The notes under the pieces are model-generated. The model saw only the letters and a program-made list of their open reading frames with translations. It did no database searches and was not told where the DNA came from. The position numbers were made by a program, and so were the translations under genes. This document shows, piece after piece, positions 7,826 through 16,527 of a stretch of 64,000 nucleotides of DNA. The DNA comes from CAYJLA01 sp964371305 (GTDB taxonomy: Bacteria > Bacillota_I > Bacilli_A > RFN20 > CAG-826): assembly GCA_964371305.1 (NCBI GenBank), contig CAYJLA010000003.1, positions 1 through 64,000 of the forward strand, given 5' to 3'. Positions within the stretch are counted from its first letter, which is position 1. Every line of letters begins with the position of its first letter.

Positions 7826-10349
7826 ATTATTTGCATCAATTGGACTATTGATGAGTTCAGCTATTGTTTTATCTGCTTGTACATTCGATATATTTCCAAG
7901 TATAGTTGATAATTCCAACCCAACCATAAGTGGAGAACCTAGTATCGAACCTTCAATTACAGATGATTATTCGGATACAGACCCAAGTGTTTCAGTCCCG
8001 TCAACAGATATAACTAATCCAACAATAACAGATCCTACTACTGGAACAGTAAGTGATCCAAGCGTGCCTGTGTTGGAACGTAAAATTATCATGGATGAAA
8101 CTAATGGAAAATATGTTTCAGGTAATGCAACTATGCAAGCTGAAAGTATGAATGGTGACTTATTTGATTTTGCCGTAGGCTCAACTAGTCTTGTTGAAGA
8201 AGTTGATAGTTTAATAAGTATTAAAGCGACTGGTAAGTTGTATAATGTAACAAAAATTACTGGTATAGATACTGTTACGGTTAATTATTCTACAATCAGT
8301 TCATCTAAAATTACTTTATTTCACGGAACTAGTAGTGAACCATCTGTTAATAGCGTTACTTTAGAAAGCGGAGTCCCTTTTAATGCTGATGAAATTGCAG
8401 TAGATTATATACTTTTGCAAAATTTAACTGCATTACCTATTACAATTAGTTCAATTGAAATTACATATTCTAATATACAAAGAAAAAATCTTACATCTGT
8501 TGAATTAGATGTAACGGATTTATCACTAGACGGAACTCAACCACTAAAAAATTATGTCCCAAGCGTTATAAGAGGAACTGCTGTATACTCCGATAACTCT
8601 AGAACAACATTAAGTTATGATAAAGATGGAAATAGTGGTTTTTCAATATTTTATATAGATAATACTCTATTTGAATATACAGGTGAGATTATTTATAATA
8701 AATCTGGTTATGTTGAATTAGTAATCGAATATAAGGGTATTGAATCTGATTCGGTTACACTTTTACTTGAGGGTCCTGGTTATTCAAACGTACCTACTAG
8801 TATTGATATAAATGATGTGTATGTAGTTTTAACTCTCGGCGAAACCTACCAAATTATACATGATGTAACGCCTGAGATTGCCTCAAAAGATGTTGATTAT
8901 AGTATACTTAGCACCGGAACCGCTGTTTCAGTTGATGAAAGTGGTTTGGTTAAAGCGGATAAGTTTGGTAATACAACTGTAAGAGTCACTTCATCTGTTT
9001 CAACTAGTGTTTATACAGATATTGAGTTTGAAGTTACTGAGGAAACAGGATATTCTCAGGAAGCTGTTGACTATACGTCAATTGATTATAATAAAAAGGG
9101 GTTTGCTCCTGCGTTAGGTAATCAAAAAGTATTAATGATACCGATTCAATTATCCGGAGAAGGAACTTTTACTTCGTCTGAATTAGATAATATAGAAAAT
9201 TATACATTTGGTACTAAAAACAATACACCTGACAGTTGGAACTCTTTAAAAACATATTACGAAACCGCTAGTTTTAATCGAATTAATATAACAGGAGAAG
9301 TTGCTCCAGTATATCAATCTGCTAATTCAAGAGATTATGTAAATAGCTCTTACTATAACTTAGTTAAATTAATGCAAGATGCACTTGAATGGGTAGGAGA
9401 AAACGGAGTCACCCTTGATGACTATGACATTGATGACAACGGATATATTGATTCAGTTCATTTTATAACAAAAACATATTCAGATGTATGGGGAGAAGTA
9501 TTATGGCCGCATAAATCTGAATTACCATACGCTGCAGGTACAAAAGCTAATCCTGAAATAAGAGTTTATACAGCTACAACATTCGATCATTTTACTGATG
9601 CTAGAACTATTATACATGAACAAGGTCATGTTTTTGGACTTGCTGATTATTATGATTATTCTGGAACTGGTATAGATTATGTAAAGTCTGCTGATATGCA
9701 GTCTGGAAATTATTTTGACTGGAATTCTTTTTCAAAATTAACTACTGGCTGGGTAGATCCATACGTAATAAACGGTAAACTTAATTCTACTACTGTTACT
9801 ATAAATGCTGCAGCTTCAAGCGGTGATAGCTTAATTATTCCTGCATCAACATGGAATGGTTCAGCTTTTGATGAATATATACTGGTAGAATTATTCTCCC
9901 CTAAAGGAAATAACGAAGATGACTGGAATGTTTGGTCATATAATTTTGGCGGATTAGGATCTTATGGAGTGAGATTGTATCATGTAGATGCAAGATTATA
10001 CTCTACATCTAATAGCTATGTAATTAATGATCCTGACGCATCTCAAGACTATGGAACTGTTAATTACGCTAATAACAATTCATATGATGGCAATGATTAT
10101 GGTGGATACTACCTTGAAGATGATTTTGCATTATTAGAATTAATATCAAAAAATAAGCGTTCTACGACTCAAAGATATTTAAATAGTGGCGACTTATTTG
10201 TCGAAGGTGACACATTCTCATTTAGTAAATATTCTAACTATTTTACAAAAACTACTACAATGAATAATGGAGAAGCATTCCCATATGAACTTTCATTTAG
10301 TAATATGTCAGCTGATTCAGTTACTGTCACAGTAAAAAACTTATTTTAA
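7812..10349 (+). CDS. Secreted lipoprotein metalloprotease, M6-like, with Ig-like domain
   Basis: An 845-residue surface protease. Residues 1-22 are a lipoprotein signal peptide with lipobox LSAC (Cys 23), followed by a Ser/Thr/Pro/Asp-rich linker to about 85. A beta-rich region is followed by a bacterial Ig-like (BIG2-type) domain near 330-415. The catalytic domain follows, with the zinc site HEQGHVFGLAD at residues 602-612, i.e. HExxHxxGxxD, as in immune inhibitor A (M6) peptidases. DYDIDDNGYIDSV near 537 resembles a Ca-binding loop. It probably degrades extracellular protein for peptide nutrition. It overlaps the HD gene by 14 bases. A long secreted protease inside a housekeeping operon is unusual. 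Substrate is unknown. Confidence 0.85.
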   Translation: MKKFKLFASIGLLMSSAIVLSACTFDIFPSIVDNSNPTISGEPSIEPSITDDYSDTDPSVSVPSTDITNPTITDPTTGTVSDPSVPVLERKIIMDETNGKYVSGNATMQAESMNGDLFDFAVGSTSLVEEVDSLISIKATGKLYNVTKITGIDTVTVNYSTISSSKITLFHGTSSEPSVNSVTLESGVPFNADEIAVDYILLQNLTALPITISSIEITYSNIQRKNLTSVELDVTDLSLDGTQPLKNYVPSVIRGTAVYSDNSRTTLSYDKDGNSGFSIFYIDNTLFEYTGEIIYNKSGYVELVIEYKGIESDSVTLLLEGPGYSNVPTSIDINDVYVVLTLGETYQIIHDVTPEIASKDVDYSILSTGTAVSVDESGLVKADKFGNTTVRVTSSVSTSVYTDIEFEVTEETGYSQEAVDYTSIDYNKKGFAPALGNQKVLMIPIQLSGEGTFTSSELDNIENYTFGTKNNTPDSWNSLKTYYETASFNRINITGEVAPVYQSANSRDYVNSSYYNLVKLMQDALEWVGENGVTLDDYDIDDNGYIDSVHFITKTYSDVWGEVLWPHKSELPYAAGTKANPEIRVYTATTFDHFTDARTIIHEQGHVFGLADYYDYSGTGIDYVKSADMQSGNYFDWNSFSKLTTGWVDPYVINGKLNSTTVTINAAASSGDSLIIPASTWNGSAFDEYILVELFSPKGNNEDDWNVWSYNFGGLGSYGVRLYHVDARLYSTSNSYVINDPDASQDYGTVNYANNNSYDGNDYGGYYLEDDFALLELISKNKRSTTQRYLNSGDLFVEGDTFSFSKYSNYFTKTTTMNNGEAFPYELSFSNMSADSVTVTVKNLF

Positions 10350-10361
10350 GAGGAAAACACA

Positions 10362-10790
10362 ATGATTATAGATGAAATTAAAAAACAAAGCATGATTGCG
10401 CTTAAAGAAAAAGATTCTGTCAAAAGAGGCATTTTGGGAGTAGTAGTTAATAAATATACTCAACTTGCTATTGAATTAAAATCAAGAGGTGAAGAAATTA
10501 GCGATGATGATACAATACGTATTTTGACAAAAGTCAAAAAAGAATTGGATGAAGAGTTAAATGGTTTCATTCAAGTAAATAACCAAGAAAAAATCAATAC
10601 CATAATGCATCAAAAAGAAGTGATCAAAATTTTCTTGCCTGCAATGCTTAGCGAAGAAGAAATTGAAGAAATTATTAGAAGTTTGGATGATAAATCTATA
10701 CCTTCTATAATGAAGCATTTTAAAGCAAACTATTCTTCTAAAGCTGATATGTCTTTAGTAAATAAAGTAGCAAGAGAATTTGTAGCATAA
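10362..10790 (+). CDS. yqeY: GatB/YqeY-domain protein
   Basis: A 142-residue, mostly helical protein of the YqeY family. These resemble the tail domain of GatB that contacts tRNA, and many bacteria carry this stand-alone form. Typical features are the opening basic helix with LKEKDSVKRGILG, the central EELNGFIQVNN segment and a C-terminal part with LPAMLSEEEIEEII. The exact role is unsettled (possibly tRNA or translation quality). It is last in the ppa operon and has an AGAGGAAAA Shine-Dalgarno. Confidence 0.9.
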   Translation: MIIDEIKKQSMIALKEKDSVKRGILGVVVNKYTQLAIELKSRGEEISDDDTIRILTKVKKELDEELNGFIQVNNQEKINTIMHQKEVIKIFLPAMLSEEEIEEIIRSLDDKSIPSIMKHFKANYSSKADMSLVNKVAREFVA

Positions 10791-10794
10791 AATA

Positions 10795-10822
10795 TTGAAA
10801 TCCCTTATTAATATAGTATAAT
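10795..10822 (+). promoter_or_regulatory. Promoter of tRNA-Trp
   Basis: TTGAAA (10795-10800), a 16-base spacer and consensus TATAAT (10817-10822) lie 11 bases before the mature tRNA start. Confidence 0.8.
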
Positions 10823-10830
10823 TAATAAGG
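10803..10830 (+). repeat. 10-bp perfect inverted repeat around the tRNA-Trp -10 box
   Basis: CCTTATTAAT (10803-10812) and ATTAATAAGG (10821-10830) are perfect complements separated by 8 bases that hold most of the -10 box. It has no T tract after it, so it is a poor terminator for yqeY. It could be an operator or chance symmetry. Confidence 0.55.
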
Positions 10831-10833
10831 TAT

Positions 10834-10907
10834 AGGGGCGTCGTACAATGGTAGTACACCGGTCTCCAAAACCGTTTATGCGAGTTCAATTCTTGTCGCC
10901 CCTGCCA
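10834..10907 (+). tRNA. tRNA-Trp (CCA)
   Basis: The 74-base gene has acceptor arms AGGGGCG and CGCCCCT, a D arm with AATGGTAGT, an anticodon stem CCGGT/ACCG-type with loop CTCCAAA (anticodon CCA), a T arm ending GAGTTCAATTC, discriminator G and an encoded CCA. It charges tryptophan for UGG. I see no UGA-reading tRNA-Trp (UCA) in this window. Confidence 0.95.
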
Positions 10908-10915
10908 ATTAAAAT

Positions 10916-10943
10916 AACTAGTTAGTGATGGCTAGTTTTTTTA
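10916..10943 (+). terminator. Terminator after tRNA-Trp
   Basis: AACTAG (10916-10921) pairs with CTAGTT (10932-10937) and is followed directly by a T-rich tract, starting 9 bases after the tRNA CCA. Confidence 0.8.
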
Positions 10944-10953
10944 TTGTCTTAAA

Positions 10954-11274
10954 TTATTGAAAAGGATTAAAGAAAACTATTATATTAAATAGCGCAACTT
11001 GTCCTAAGTACATCACAAATAATATTAAGTCAGTAACTGCAAGTTTTACAGATGTTCTTTTGACTATGTTTGATATTCCGCTTATAAGTGCGTATATTAC
11101 CAACGGAATAGAAATAAATTCAATAATCCAAAGTATAATGGCAAAAATTGAAACTCCAGAACCGAAAATTTGCCCGTTTTGATATTCTACTGCAACTAGT
11201 AACCAAGTAAAAGGCAAATGAATAAGATTTACTGCTATTAATAGTATCATTAGCAAAATATTGTTTATTTTCAT
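10954..11274 (-). CDS. Small membrane protein of unknown function
   Basis: A 106-residue protein with three hydrophobic segments: residues about 5-28, 38-62 and 78-102. The short polar stretches between them contain VEYQNGQIFGSG and NIVKRTSVK. I do not recognise a family. It is a single gene read towards tRNA-Trp. A possible -10 box (TATAGT) lies about 11 bases before its ATG and there is no Shine-Dalgarno, so it may also be leaderless. The next gene on the same strand (11319) ends 44 bases upstream; the two may be co-transcribed. Confidence 0.55.
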   Translation of the reverse strand: MKINNILLMILLIAVNLIHLPFTWLLVAVEYQNGQIFGSGVSIFAIILWIIEFISIPLVIYALISGISNIVKRTSVKLAVTDLILFVMYLGQVALFNIIVFFNPFQ

Positions 11275-11318
11275 ACTCTAATGGTACTATAAGATTTATC
11301 AAAAATAAAATAGATATA

Positions 11319-14165
11319 TTACATTGGCCATTTATCGCCAGTGTCATATGGTAGGTGTTGATTTGAATTTATAAAGTCATAGTAATGACCCATTTGAGTG
11401 CTGCCATAGTATGAATCAGCATATTCAGTAACTTGTATGCCTAGAGCTAAATCAACAGTTAAAACGCCATCAACATCAATATGCAAGTTTGCATATAATT
11501 CATCAAGTCTGTTATATTCGTCAGCAAATATTTGGACATGTAGGTTCTTAATGTCTTCGTTATAAGTTAATTCACCCATATTGATATCAAAAGTCCATGA
11601 TTCTCTTGAACCATTGCTATATACATAGTTTTGAAGCAATGTTGAGTAATCTAAAACTCTATCAGCAGGTGGGACTACAATAGCGTCTTTAATTGCGTTT
11701 AAAGCAAGACCATATATTCCAATTCCGTATTCAACAAAGTAGTATAACAAGTTATTGCCAGTCATTAACTGATCTAGTGTGAATCTAACTGTTTTTGTAT
11801 AGTTGCGACTACTAATTAAGAAATTTCTATGAACGCTCATAAAAATATTTTCTGAGTCATAATAATAAAACTCTATATCAATATCTTTACCTTCTCCATT
11901 TACTGCAAGTATTGCTTTAATACCTTCTAATTTCAAATATCCTCTTACACCTAAATGATTACCGTTTTGGTCAATTTCATCGTATATCTGCATATCAAAA
12001 TGAGCCCCATAATCAAGACTAATGCCTATAACATCGAGGAATAGGTCGAAATCGTTTTGAGAAGGATCATTATCACTACCTTGTACTCTATAATAACCAT
12101 AATTTACTGAATTAGCGAATAAGTCGAGTATTACAAACACATCGGTAAAATCAGTATACGAATCATCTATTGGAAGTCTCTCATAATTAGGATTGTATGT
12201 AGATTGAATAATTTTAAATTTGAGTTCGTCATCTCCTACTTTAATCCCCTCTAATGAAAGAGCGCTCAATGAACCATCATTCATTATTACTTTAAGCGTG
12301 ATATCATTTTCCATCATCAATACATCACCATATATAACAACTTCTAAATTTCCATCAATCATCTTTATTGATTTAAATATTTCAGTTGAAAGAACTGCGC
12401 CTACATCCCCGTTCATTATATTGCCTATAAATGAAGTTTCTAATTGTTCAAACATAGTGCCGAAATATTGCATAAAACGTGCATTTTCTCCACTTAAAAG
12501 ACTATCCATCAATTCCATTATTCCGTCTATTGTAGACATATCAAATTTTGCTTTTAAGCCTTCGTTATACTTAAAATACATTTTATCCTCACCGTATATA
12601 TCTACTTTTAAATCGTGAATAGCGCCGTTATGAGTTTCATTAAAAACTAAATTTGCACTTCCGTTTTTTTCAGATAAGTCAAACTGAGTAAAACCGTTCA
12701 TTGTAAAGCCTTGATTCATGCTGTCCAACATAGATAGTTCTATATCGAACGCAAATTCATCAGTATTTATTAAGTCAAAGACATCCATAACCACATCGTT
12801 AATGCCTTCCATAGAAGGGTAAGAGTTAGGATCAAAATCAGAAATGTTTTGATACTCTGAAGTAATTAACATAAGATTAATAGAATAACCTTCAAATACG
12901 ATGCCATTGACTGCTAAAACTATATCTGAATAGTCGCGTTGCAACACGATTGTTATTACGCCTGCAGTAAACCCTATTGTAGATGCATTAAGTTCAATAG
13001 TTATTGTATCTTCTTTTATTTCAAATTTAGTAAAAAGATCTTCAATTATTGATAAATCTTTATCTTCAATAGCCATTATCAAATCAGAATTGAATAGTGG
13101 GTCAAGAAATGAAAGTGTAGTAGATGTTTCTTTGCCTGCTTTTTCTTCGAAAAATGTCATTAAATCATTAAATGAACTGGCAGGATATTTACCTTTTAAA
13201 ATGTCATTTATTTCAAAAAATACATTATCATCAACATATCTTCCAAATACATCATAAAGCACACCTGTATTAATAGAAGCATCAATGTAATAGTCATTAT
13301 TTGGTAAGTCAATACCGATAGTACTGTCTAAATTTAGTACATTTTCGTTGTTTTTTGTAACACTTGCATTAAGACTTACAGCTAAAGTATCTTTTGATAA
13401 CATTTCTGCTATATCTTTCAACATATTTGTATAATTTTTCAAATTAGTATATTCAATACCGTTTTGTGAAGGATCTTTTACAATGCTTGTTTCAGAGTCG
13501 ACAGAAGAAGCATTAATGCTACATTCAATACTTGCACCGAAAATGTCTTGGGCATCAATTTCGATACCACTTAATTTATAATTGAAGTCTGAAAAAAATG
13601 ATATCGGCAATAAATCAGCTAAATTAACATCAAATTTATATGATGTGTTTAATTCAGTGTATGTCATATTCGATAGTGAATTCATTAAACTTTGTGCGTC
13701 AATCCCTTGTAGTTCGTTTGGTAATTCAATATCTATATCAAAAGCAGAAAATACCTCGAACAACCCAGATAAATCCGTTCCTTCGAGCATTACGTTTGTA
13801 TCAAAAATAGTTGCATAGATGTTCGAATTAAAATATGCAAAACTAAAATCAATTTTATAATTGTTAAAAGAAATATCTCCATCAAAAGAAACGTCTATTT
13901 TTTCTAAACTAGGCATATAAAGATTCACGTCACCAGATAACTCTAACTCAATATCTTGATAAGTAACTTCCAAATCTATTTCAGCCGTTACGTTTCCAAG
14001 AGCTAACAAATTAGTCATGAATTTTCCTTGAGGTGTATCATCCACACTCGCTGAACTAGTAGTGCCGTTTCCTGAAGCTACAGTTGGTGCGACAAAATAT
14101 GTTACTGCTGTTGATGCAGTAGTAACTGCCATAAATAATCCTGCAAATTTCAAAAAAGCTCCCAT
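11319..14165 (-). CDS. Large secreted beta-rich repeat protein, unknown function
   Basis: A 948-residue protein with an N-terminal hydrophobic segment (about residues 4-26) that is a signal peptide or anchor, then a Ser/Thr/Asp linker. The rest is low in Lys and Arg and rich in alternating hydrophobic and polar residues. At least three, perhaps four, repeats are visible (about 61-140, 260-345, 470-560 and 700-805). In each, a series of beta strands is followed by an aromatic strand and then a helix, as in STIDGIMELMDSL near 544. The pattern resembles LolA/LppX-type half-barrels that hold lipids, but that is a guess from rhythm, not a recognised motif. It lies 12 bases after the 308-residue gene, has an AAGGGG Shine-Dalgarno, and likely acts with it at the cell surface. 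Confidence 0.7.
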   Translation of the reverse strand: MGAFLKFAGLFMAVTTASTAVTYFVAPTVASGNGTTSSASVDDTPQGKFMTNLLALGNVTAEIDLEVTYQDIELELSGDVNLYMPSLEKIDVSFDGDISFNNYKIDFSFAYFNSNIYATIFDTNVMLEGTDLSGLFEVFSAFDIDIELPNELQGIDAQSLMNSLSNMTYTELNTSYKFDVNLADLLPISFFSDFNYKLSGIEIDAQDIFGASIECSINASSVDSETSIVKDPSQNGIEYTNLKNYTNMLKDIAEMLSKDTLAVSLNASVTKNNENVLNLDSTIGIDLPNNDYYIDASINTGVLYDVFGRYVDDNVFFEINDILKGKYPASSFNDLMTFFEEKAGKETSTTLSFLDPLFNSDLIMAIEDKDLSIIEDLFTKFEIKEDTITIELNASTIGFTAGVITIVLQRDYSDIVLAVNGIVFEGYSINLMLITSEYQNISDFDPNSYPSMEGINDVVMDVFDLINTDEFAFDIELSMLDSMNQGFTMNGFTQFDLSEKNGSANLVFNETHNGAIHDLKVDIYGEDKMYFKYNEGLKAKFDMSTIDGIMELMDSLLSGENARFMQYFGTMFEQLETSFIGNIMNGDVGAVLSTEIFKSIKMIDGNLEVVIYGDVLMMENDITLKVIMNDGSLSALSLEGIKVGDDELKFKIIQSTYNPNYERLPIDDSYTDFTDVFVILDLFANSVNYGYYRVQGSDNDPSQNDFDLFLDVIGISLDYGAHFDMQIYDEIDQNGNHLGVRGYLKLEGIKAILAVNGEGKDIDIEFYYYDSENIFMSVHRNFLISSRNYTKTVRFTLDQLMTGNNLLYYFVEYGIGIYGLALNAIKDAIVVPPADRVLDYSTLLQNYVYSNGSRESWTFDINMGELTYNEDIKNLHVQIFADEYNRLDELYANLHIDVDGVLTVDLALGIQVTEYADSYYGSTQMGHYYDFINSNQHLPYDTGDKWPM

Positions 14166-14177
14166 ATATAATTCCCC

Positions 14178-15104
14178 TTAATATTTTATTTGATCTGTAA
14201 GCAGTGGAATAACACTATTCTCACTAACGGTATATGTAATAGTTAAATCATTCTTAGTTTGAACACCAACAATCATCTTCGCACTAAAATGTTCATCTAT
14301 TTCAATAGAATTAAGCATTAACTTATCGTCTAAATTAATTGTAAGCTTAACGTATTCGAAAACTGGCAAATCATCTAGCCCAGATATTTCTTTCATTTGT
14401 TTAACATATTTTATGACACTTAAAACTGGATCGAGCTCTAAAGTTAGAGTATATCCATCAGTAGATTTTTCAAAAGAATTAAAATCTGATTCTTTAATAG
14501 TTGCATCGGATATAATGTATGCCCAAACATCTCCCGGTAATTCTCCAAACATCTCCACCCATGAATCAGTAGTATAAATATCTGGGTCCGATGTATAGGT
14601 TATATTATTGATATCAGCAAGCTTACCATTATATTTTGTTATTTCTCCATCGGTATAGTACATCCTCCAAGCAGTGCTAACAATGCCTTTAGATGCTGAT
14701 TCTTCAAACCTAGAAGTTCCACATTTTATGGATTTCGCTCTGATTATTTGATCACCACCCATTGAAGGATATGCTGTTCCAACAGTGGAAGAAGTTACAT
14801 AACTTTCACTTTCGATTAATAATCTAGAAATATTCGCGATTTCACCATAAGTAAAATCACTGAAGTCCCTACTCGAGTTAAGTGCAGTATTATATTTGTC
14901 CATTAAGCCGTCTTCATCCTGATACAATAACTCTGGATTTATGTTTCCGTAGTCAATACTAGGAACGGTAGTCATGCCATTGATGAATACACCTAAATAA
15001 ACTCCAGCAGCAATTCCACAAACTGTAACAAGAGTTCCAATAGTGCGTTTTTTAGTATTGCTCATCAGCTTAAGTGGTTTAGTTGTTTTAACATTTTTTC
15101 CCAT
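14178..15104 (-). CDS. Membrane-anchored exported protein, unknown function
   Basis: This 308-residue protein has a basic N-terminus, one membrane helix (about residues 21-42), then an extracellular domain with many Thr, Ser and Tyr. The C-terminal half (about 200-300) has the same strand pattern as the 948-residue partner downstream, for example GYTLTLELDPVLSVIKYVKQ. No family is recognised. It is the first gene of a two-gene operon. A TATTAT -10 box (15114-15119) sits 9 bases before its ATG and there is no Shine-Dalgarno, so the leader is at most 2-3 bases. Confidence 0.7.
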   Translation of the reverse strand: MGKNVKTTKPLKLMSNTKKRTIGTLVTVCGIAAGVYLGVFINGMTTVPSIDYGNINPELLYQDEDGLMDKYNTALNSSRDFSDFTYGEIANISRLLIESESYVTSSTVGTAYPSMGGDQIIRAKSIKCGTSRFEESASKGIVSTAWRMYYTDGEITKYNGKLADINNITYTSDPDIYTTDSWVEMFGELPGDVWAYIISDATIKESDFNSFEKSTDGYTLTLELDPVLSVIKYVKQMKEISGLDDLPVFEYVKLTINLDDKLMLNSIEIDEHFSAKMIVGVQTKNDLTITYTVSENSVIPLLTDQIKY

Positions 15105-15161
15105 GTTTTAAGTATAATACTATGTATATGCGTGCACTATATAATAATAAAGGAAGAAATA

Positions 15162-15217
15162 AGAGAGTAAATTCTATTAATTAGAGAATCTATCTACCAT
15201 ATCTCTAAAAAAGAGAA
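15162..15217. repeat. Cluster of AGAGA half-sites upstream of the XRE gene, possible operator
   Basis: Four copies of AGAGA(A/G) or its complement occur at about 15162, 15183, 15202 (as TCTCTA) and 15212. TTAGAGA (15181-15187) and TCTCTAA (15202-15208) form a perfect 7-bp inverted repeat with 14 bases between. The cluster ends 17 bases before the -35 box of the XRE gene and lies between two divergent promoters, a usual place for an autoregulatory operator. Confidence 0.45.
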
Positions 15218-15233
15218 TTAAAGCATTTTATTG

Positions 15234-15262
15234 TTGAAATGCGTATATTTTTAGCATAAAAT
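15234..15262 (+). promoter_or_regulatory. Promoter of XRE regulator 1, leaderless type
   Basis: TTGAAA (15234-15239), exactly 17 bases, TAAAAT (15257-15262), then 6 bases to the ATG at 15269. No Shine-Dalgarno. Confidence 0.75.
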
Positions 15263-15268
15263 TGATAT

Positions 15269-15850
15269 ATGAAAACGTTAAACGATATTGTGTCATCGAA
15301 TCTAATTAATTTAAGAAAGAGTAAAAATTTAACTCAACAGCAGCTTGCTGAGCTATTTGATTATAGTGATAAAACTGTCTCAAAGTGGGAACTTGGACAA
15401 AGTATTCCAAGTGTAGAAGTGTTGAAGTCTCTTGCTGATTTTTATGGCGTTTCCATAGATGCGATTGTTTCGCAAAGTGGTGGTTTTAACGTTAAACAGA
15501 TGAAAACAAGTAGACAAAACTTAAATAATAAAATGGTTATAACTGCGTTGAGCTTTACTTTTGTTTGGATATTAGCTGCATGTATTTATGTAGCATTTAT
15601 GTTAAACAATGTGGAAGAAAGTGCTTGGTTAGCCTTTATATGGGCAATACCCGGATCGTTAGCGATTTGCACACTACAAACTAAAATGTGGTGGAATAAA
15701 TCAGTAACTTTAATTATCTTTATTAGTTTATTTATTTGGATGTTATTGCTTGCAACATTTCTTTCGTTTTTAGATTATAATTTATGGTATATTTTCTTCA
15801 TTGGCATACCTGTACAAGTTAGTGTAATTCTATTTTCTAGATTTAAATAA
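15269..15850 (+). CDS. XRE-family regulator with membrane domain (1)
   Basis: The 193-residue protein has an N-terminal XRE helix-turn-helix (about residues 8-62; LTQQQLAELFDYSDKTVSKW is the recognition region). Its C-terminal half (about 85-190) has three to four membrane helices with Trp-rich loops. Such membrane-tied XRE proteins are common in Bacilli and are presumed to sense envelope or small-molecule signals; the ligand is unknown. It faces a paralogue at 15851-16468 and the two stop codons abut as TAATTA. The AGAGA cluster upstream is a candidate binding site. Confidence 0.85.
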   Translation: MKTLNDIVSSNLINLRKSKNLTQQQLAELFDYSDKTVSKWELGQSIPSVEVLKSLADFYGVSIDAIVSQSGGFNVKQMKTSRQNLNNKMVITALSFTFVWILAACIYVAFMLNNVEESAWLAFIWAIPGSLAICTLQTKMWWNKSVTLIIFISLFIWMLLLATFLSFLDYNLWYIFFIGIPVQVSVILFSRFK

Positions 15851-16468
15851 TTATTTTGCTTTAAACGTAATTCTTACTTTAAGTAGCTGCCACAAAACAA
15901 TTAATAATTGTAGTGGTATACCTATTAAAAAGACTGTCCAAAAAGGGACGCCAGTTTCAGTAATAAACATTGACAAAGTAATAAATAACGCAAAACACGT
16001 CGTCCACACAATTGCTGATACTGAAATAGCTTTATATATTTTTTTTGCCCATAAACAAGAAAACACAGTTAAAATTATGCTGCTTGCAGGCAATCCATAT
16101 ACAAAAAATAACGACATCCATCCAGCATTTCCTCCAGCGATCATAATTGATAAAACAAACCCAACTGTTACAACAAGCCATACTAATCCCACAGATAAAA
16201 GAGTTATTACAATATGTCTTTTCTTATATTCTTTCTTAGGAACTCTTTTTTTATTTGAAAGTAAGTCATCTACAGTGATTTGATAAAAATCGGCTAAATT
16301 TTTCAATGTTTCTACATCAGGAATTCCTTCCCCTCTTTCCCATTTCGAGATTGATTTGTCGCTATATTGAACTTTTAAAGCAACTTCAGCTTGAGTTAAT
16401 CCCGCTTCCTTGCGATAATAAGCTAAGTTTTTGGACACGATGTATATAAGTGATTTACTGTCATTCAT
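15851..16468 (-). CDS. XRE-family regulator with membrane domain (2)
   Basis: A paralogue of the facing gene: an N-terminal XRE helix-turn-helix (LTQAEVALKVQYSDKSISKW) and a C-terminal domain with about four membrane helices. Wording such as LADFY after the HTH and GIP near the end is shared with the partner. The frame is open to 16507, but the ATG at 16468 is preferred: a perfect TATAAT lies 6 bases before it, as in other leaderless genes here, and the shorter protein starts like its partner. It is transcribed divergently from the Nudix gene, with 59 bases between the two starts, so it may control that gene too. Confidence 0.85.
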   Translation of the reverse strand: MNDSKSLIYIVSKNLAYYRKEAGLTQAEVALKVQYSDKSISKWERGEGIPDVETLKNLADFYQITVDDLLSNKKRVPKKEYKKRHIVITLLSVGLVWLVVTVGFVLSIMIAGGNAGWMSLFFVYGLPASSIILTVFSCLWAKKIYKAISVSAIVWTTCFALFITLSMFITETGVPFWTVFLIGIPLQLLIVLWQLLKVRITFKAK

Positions 16469-16474
16469 AACATT

Positions 16475-16480
16475 ATTATA
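16475..16480 (-). promoter_or_regulatory. -10 box of XRE regulator 2, leaderless type
   Basis: On the minus strand TATAAT (16480-16475) ends 6 bases before the ATG at 16468. No convincing -35 box is visible. Confidence 0.6.
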
Positions 16481-16512
16481 CTTTAAAAGCTTATAAATAA
16501 AATACAAATTAT

Positions 16513-16521
16513 GATATTATT
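16513..16521 (+). promoter_or_regulatory. Extended -10 promoter of the Nudix gene, leaderless type
   Basis: TGA followed by TATTAT (16516-16521) is an extended -10 element. Six bases separate it from the ATG at 16528. It is divergent from the promoter of XRE regulator 2. Confidence 0.6.
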
Positions 16522-16527
16522 TTATAT

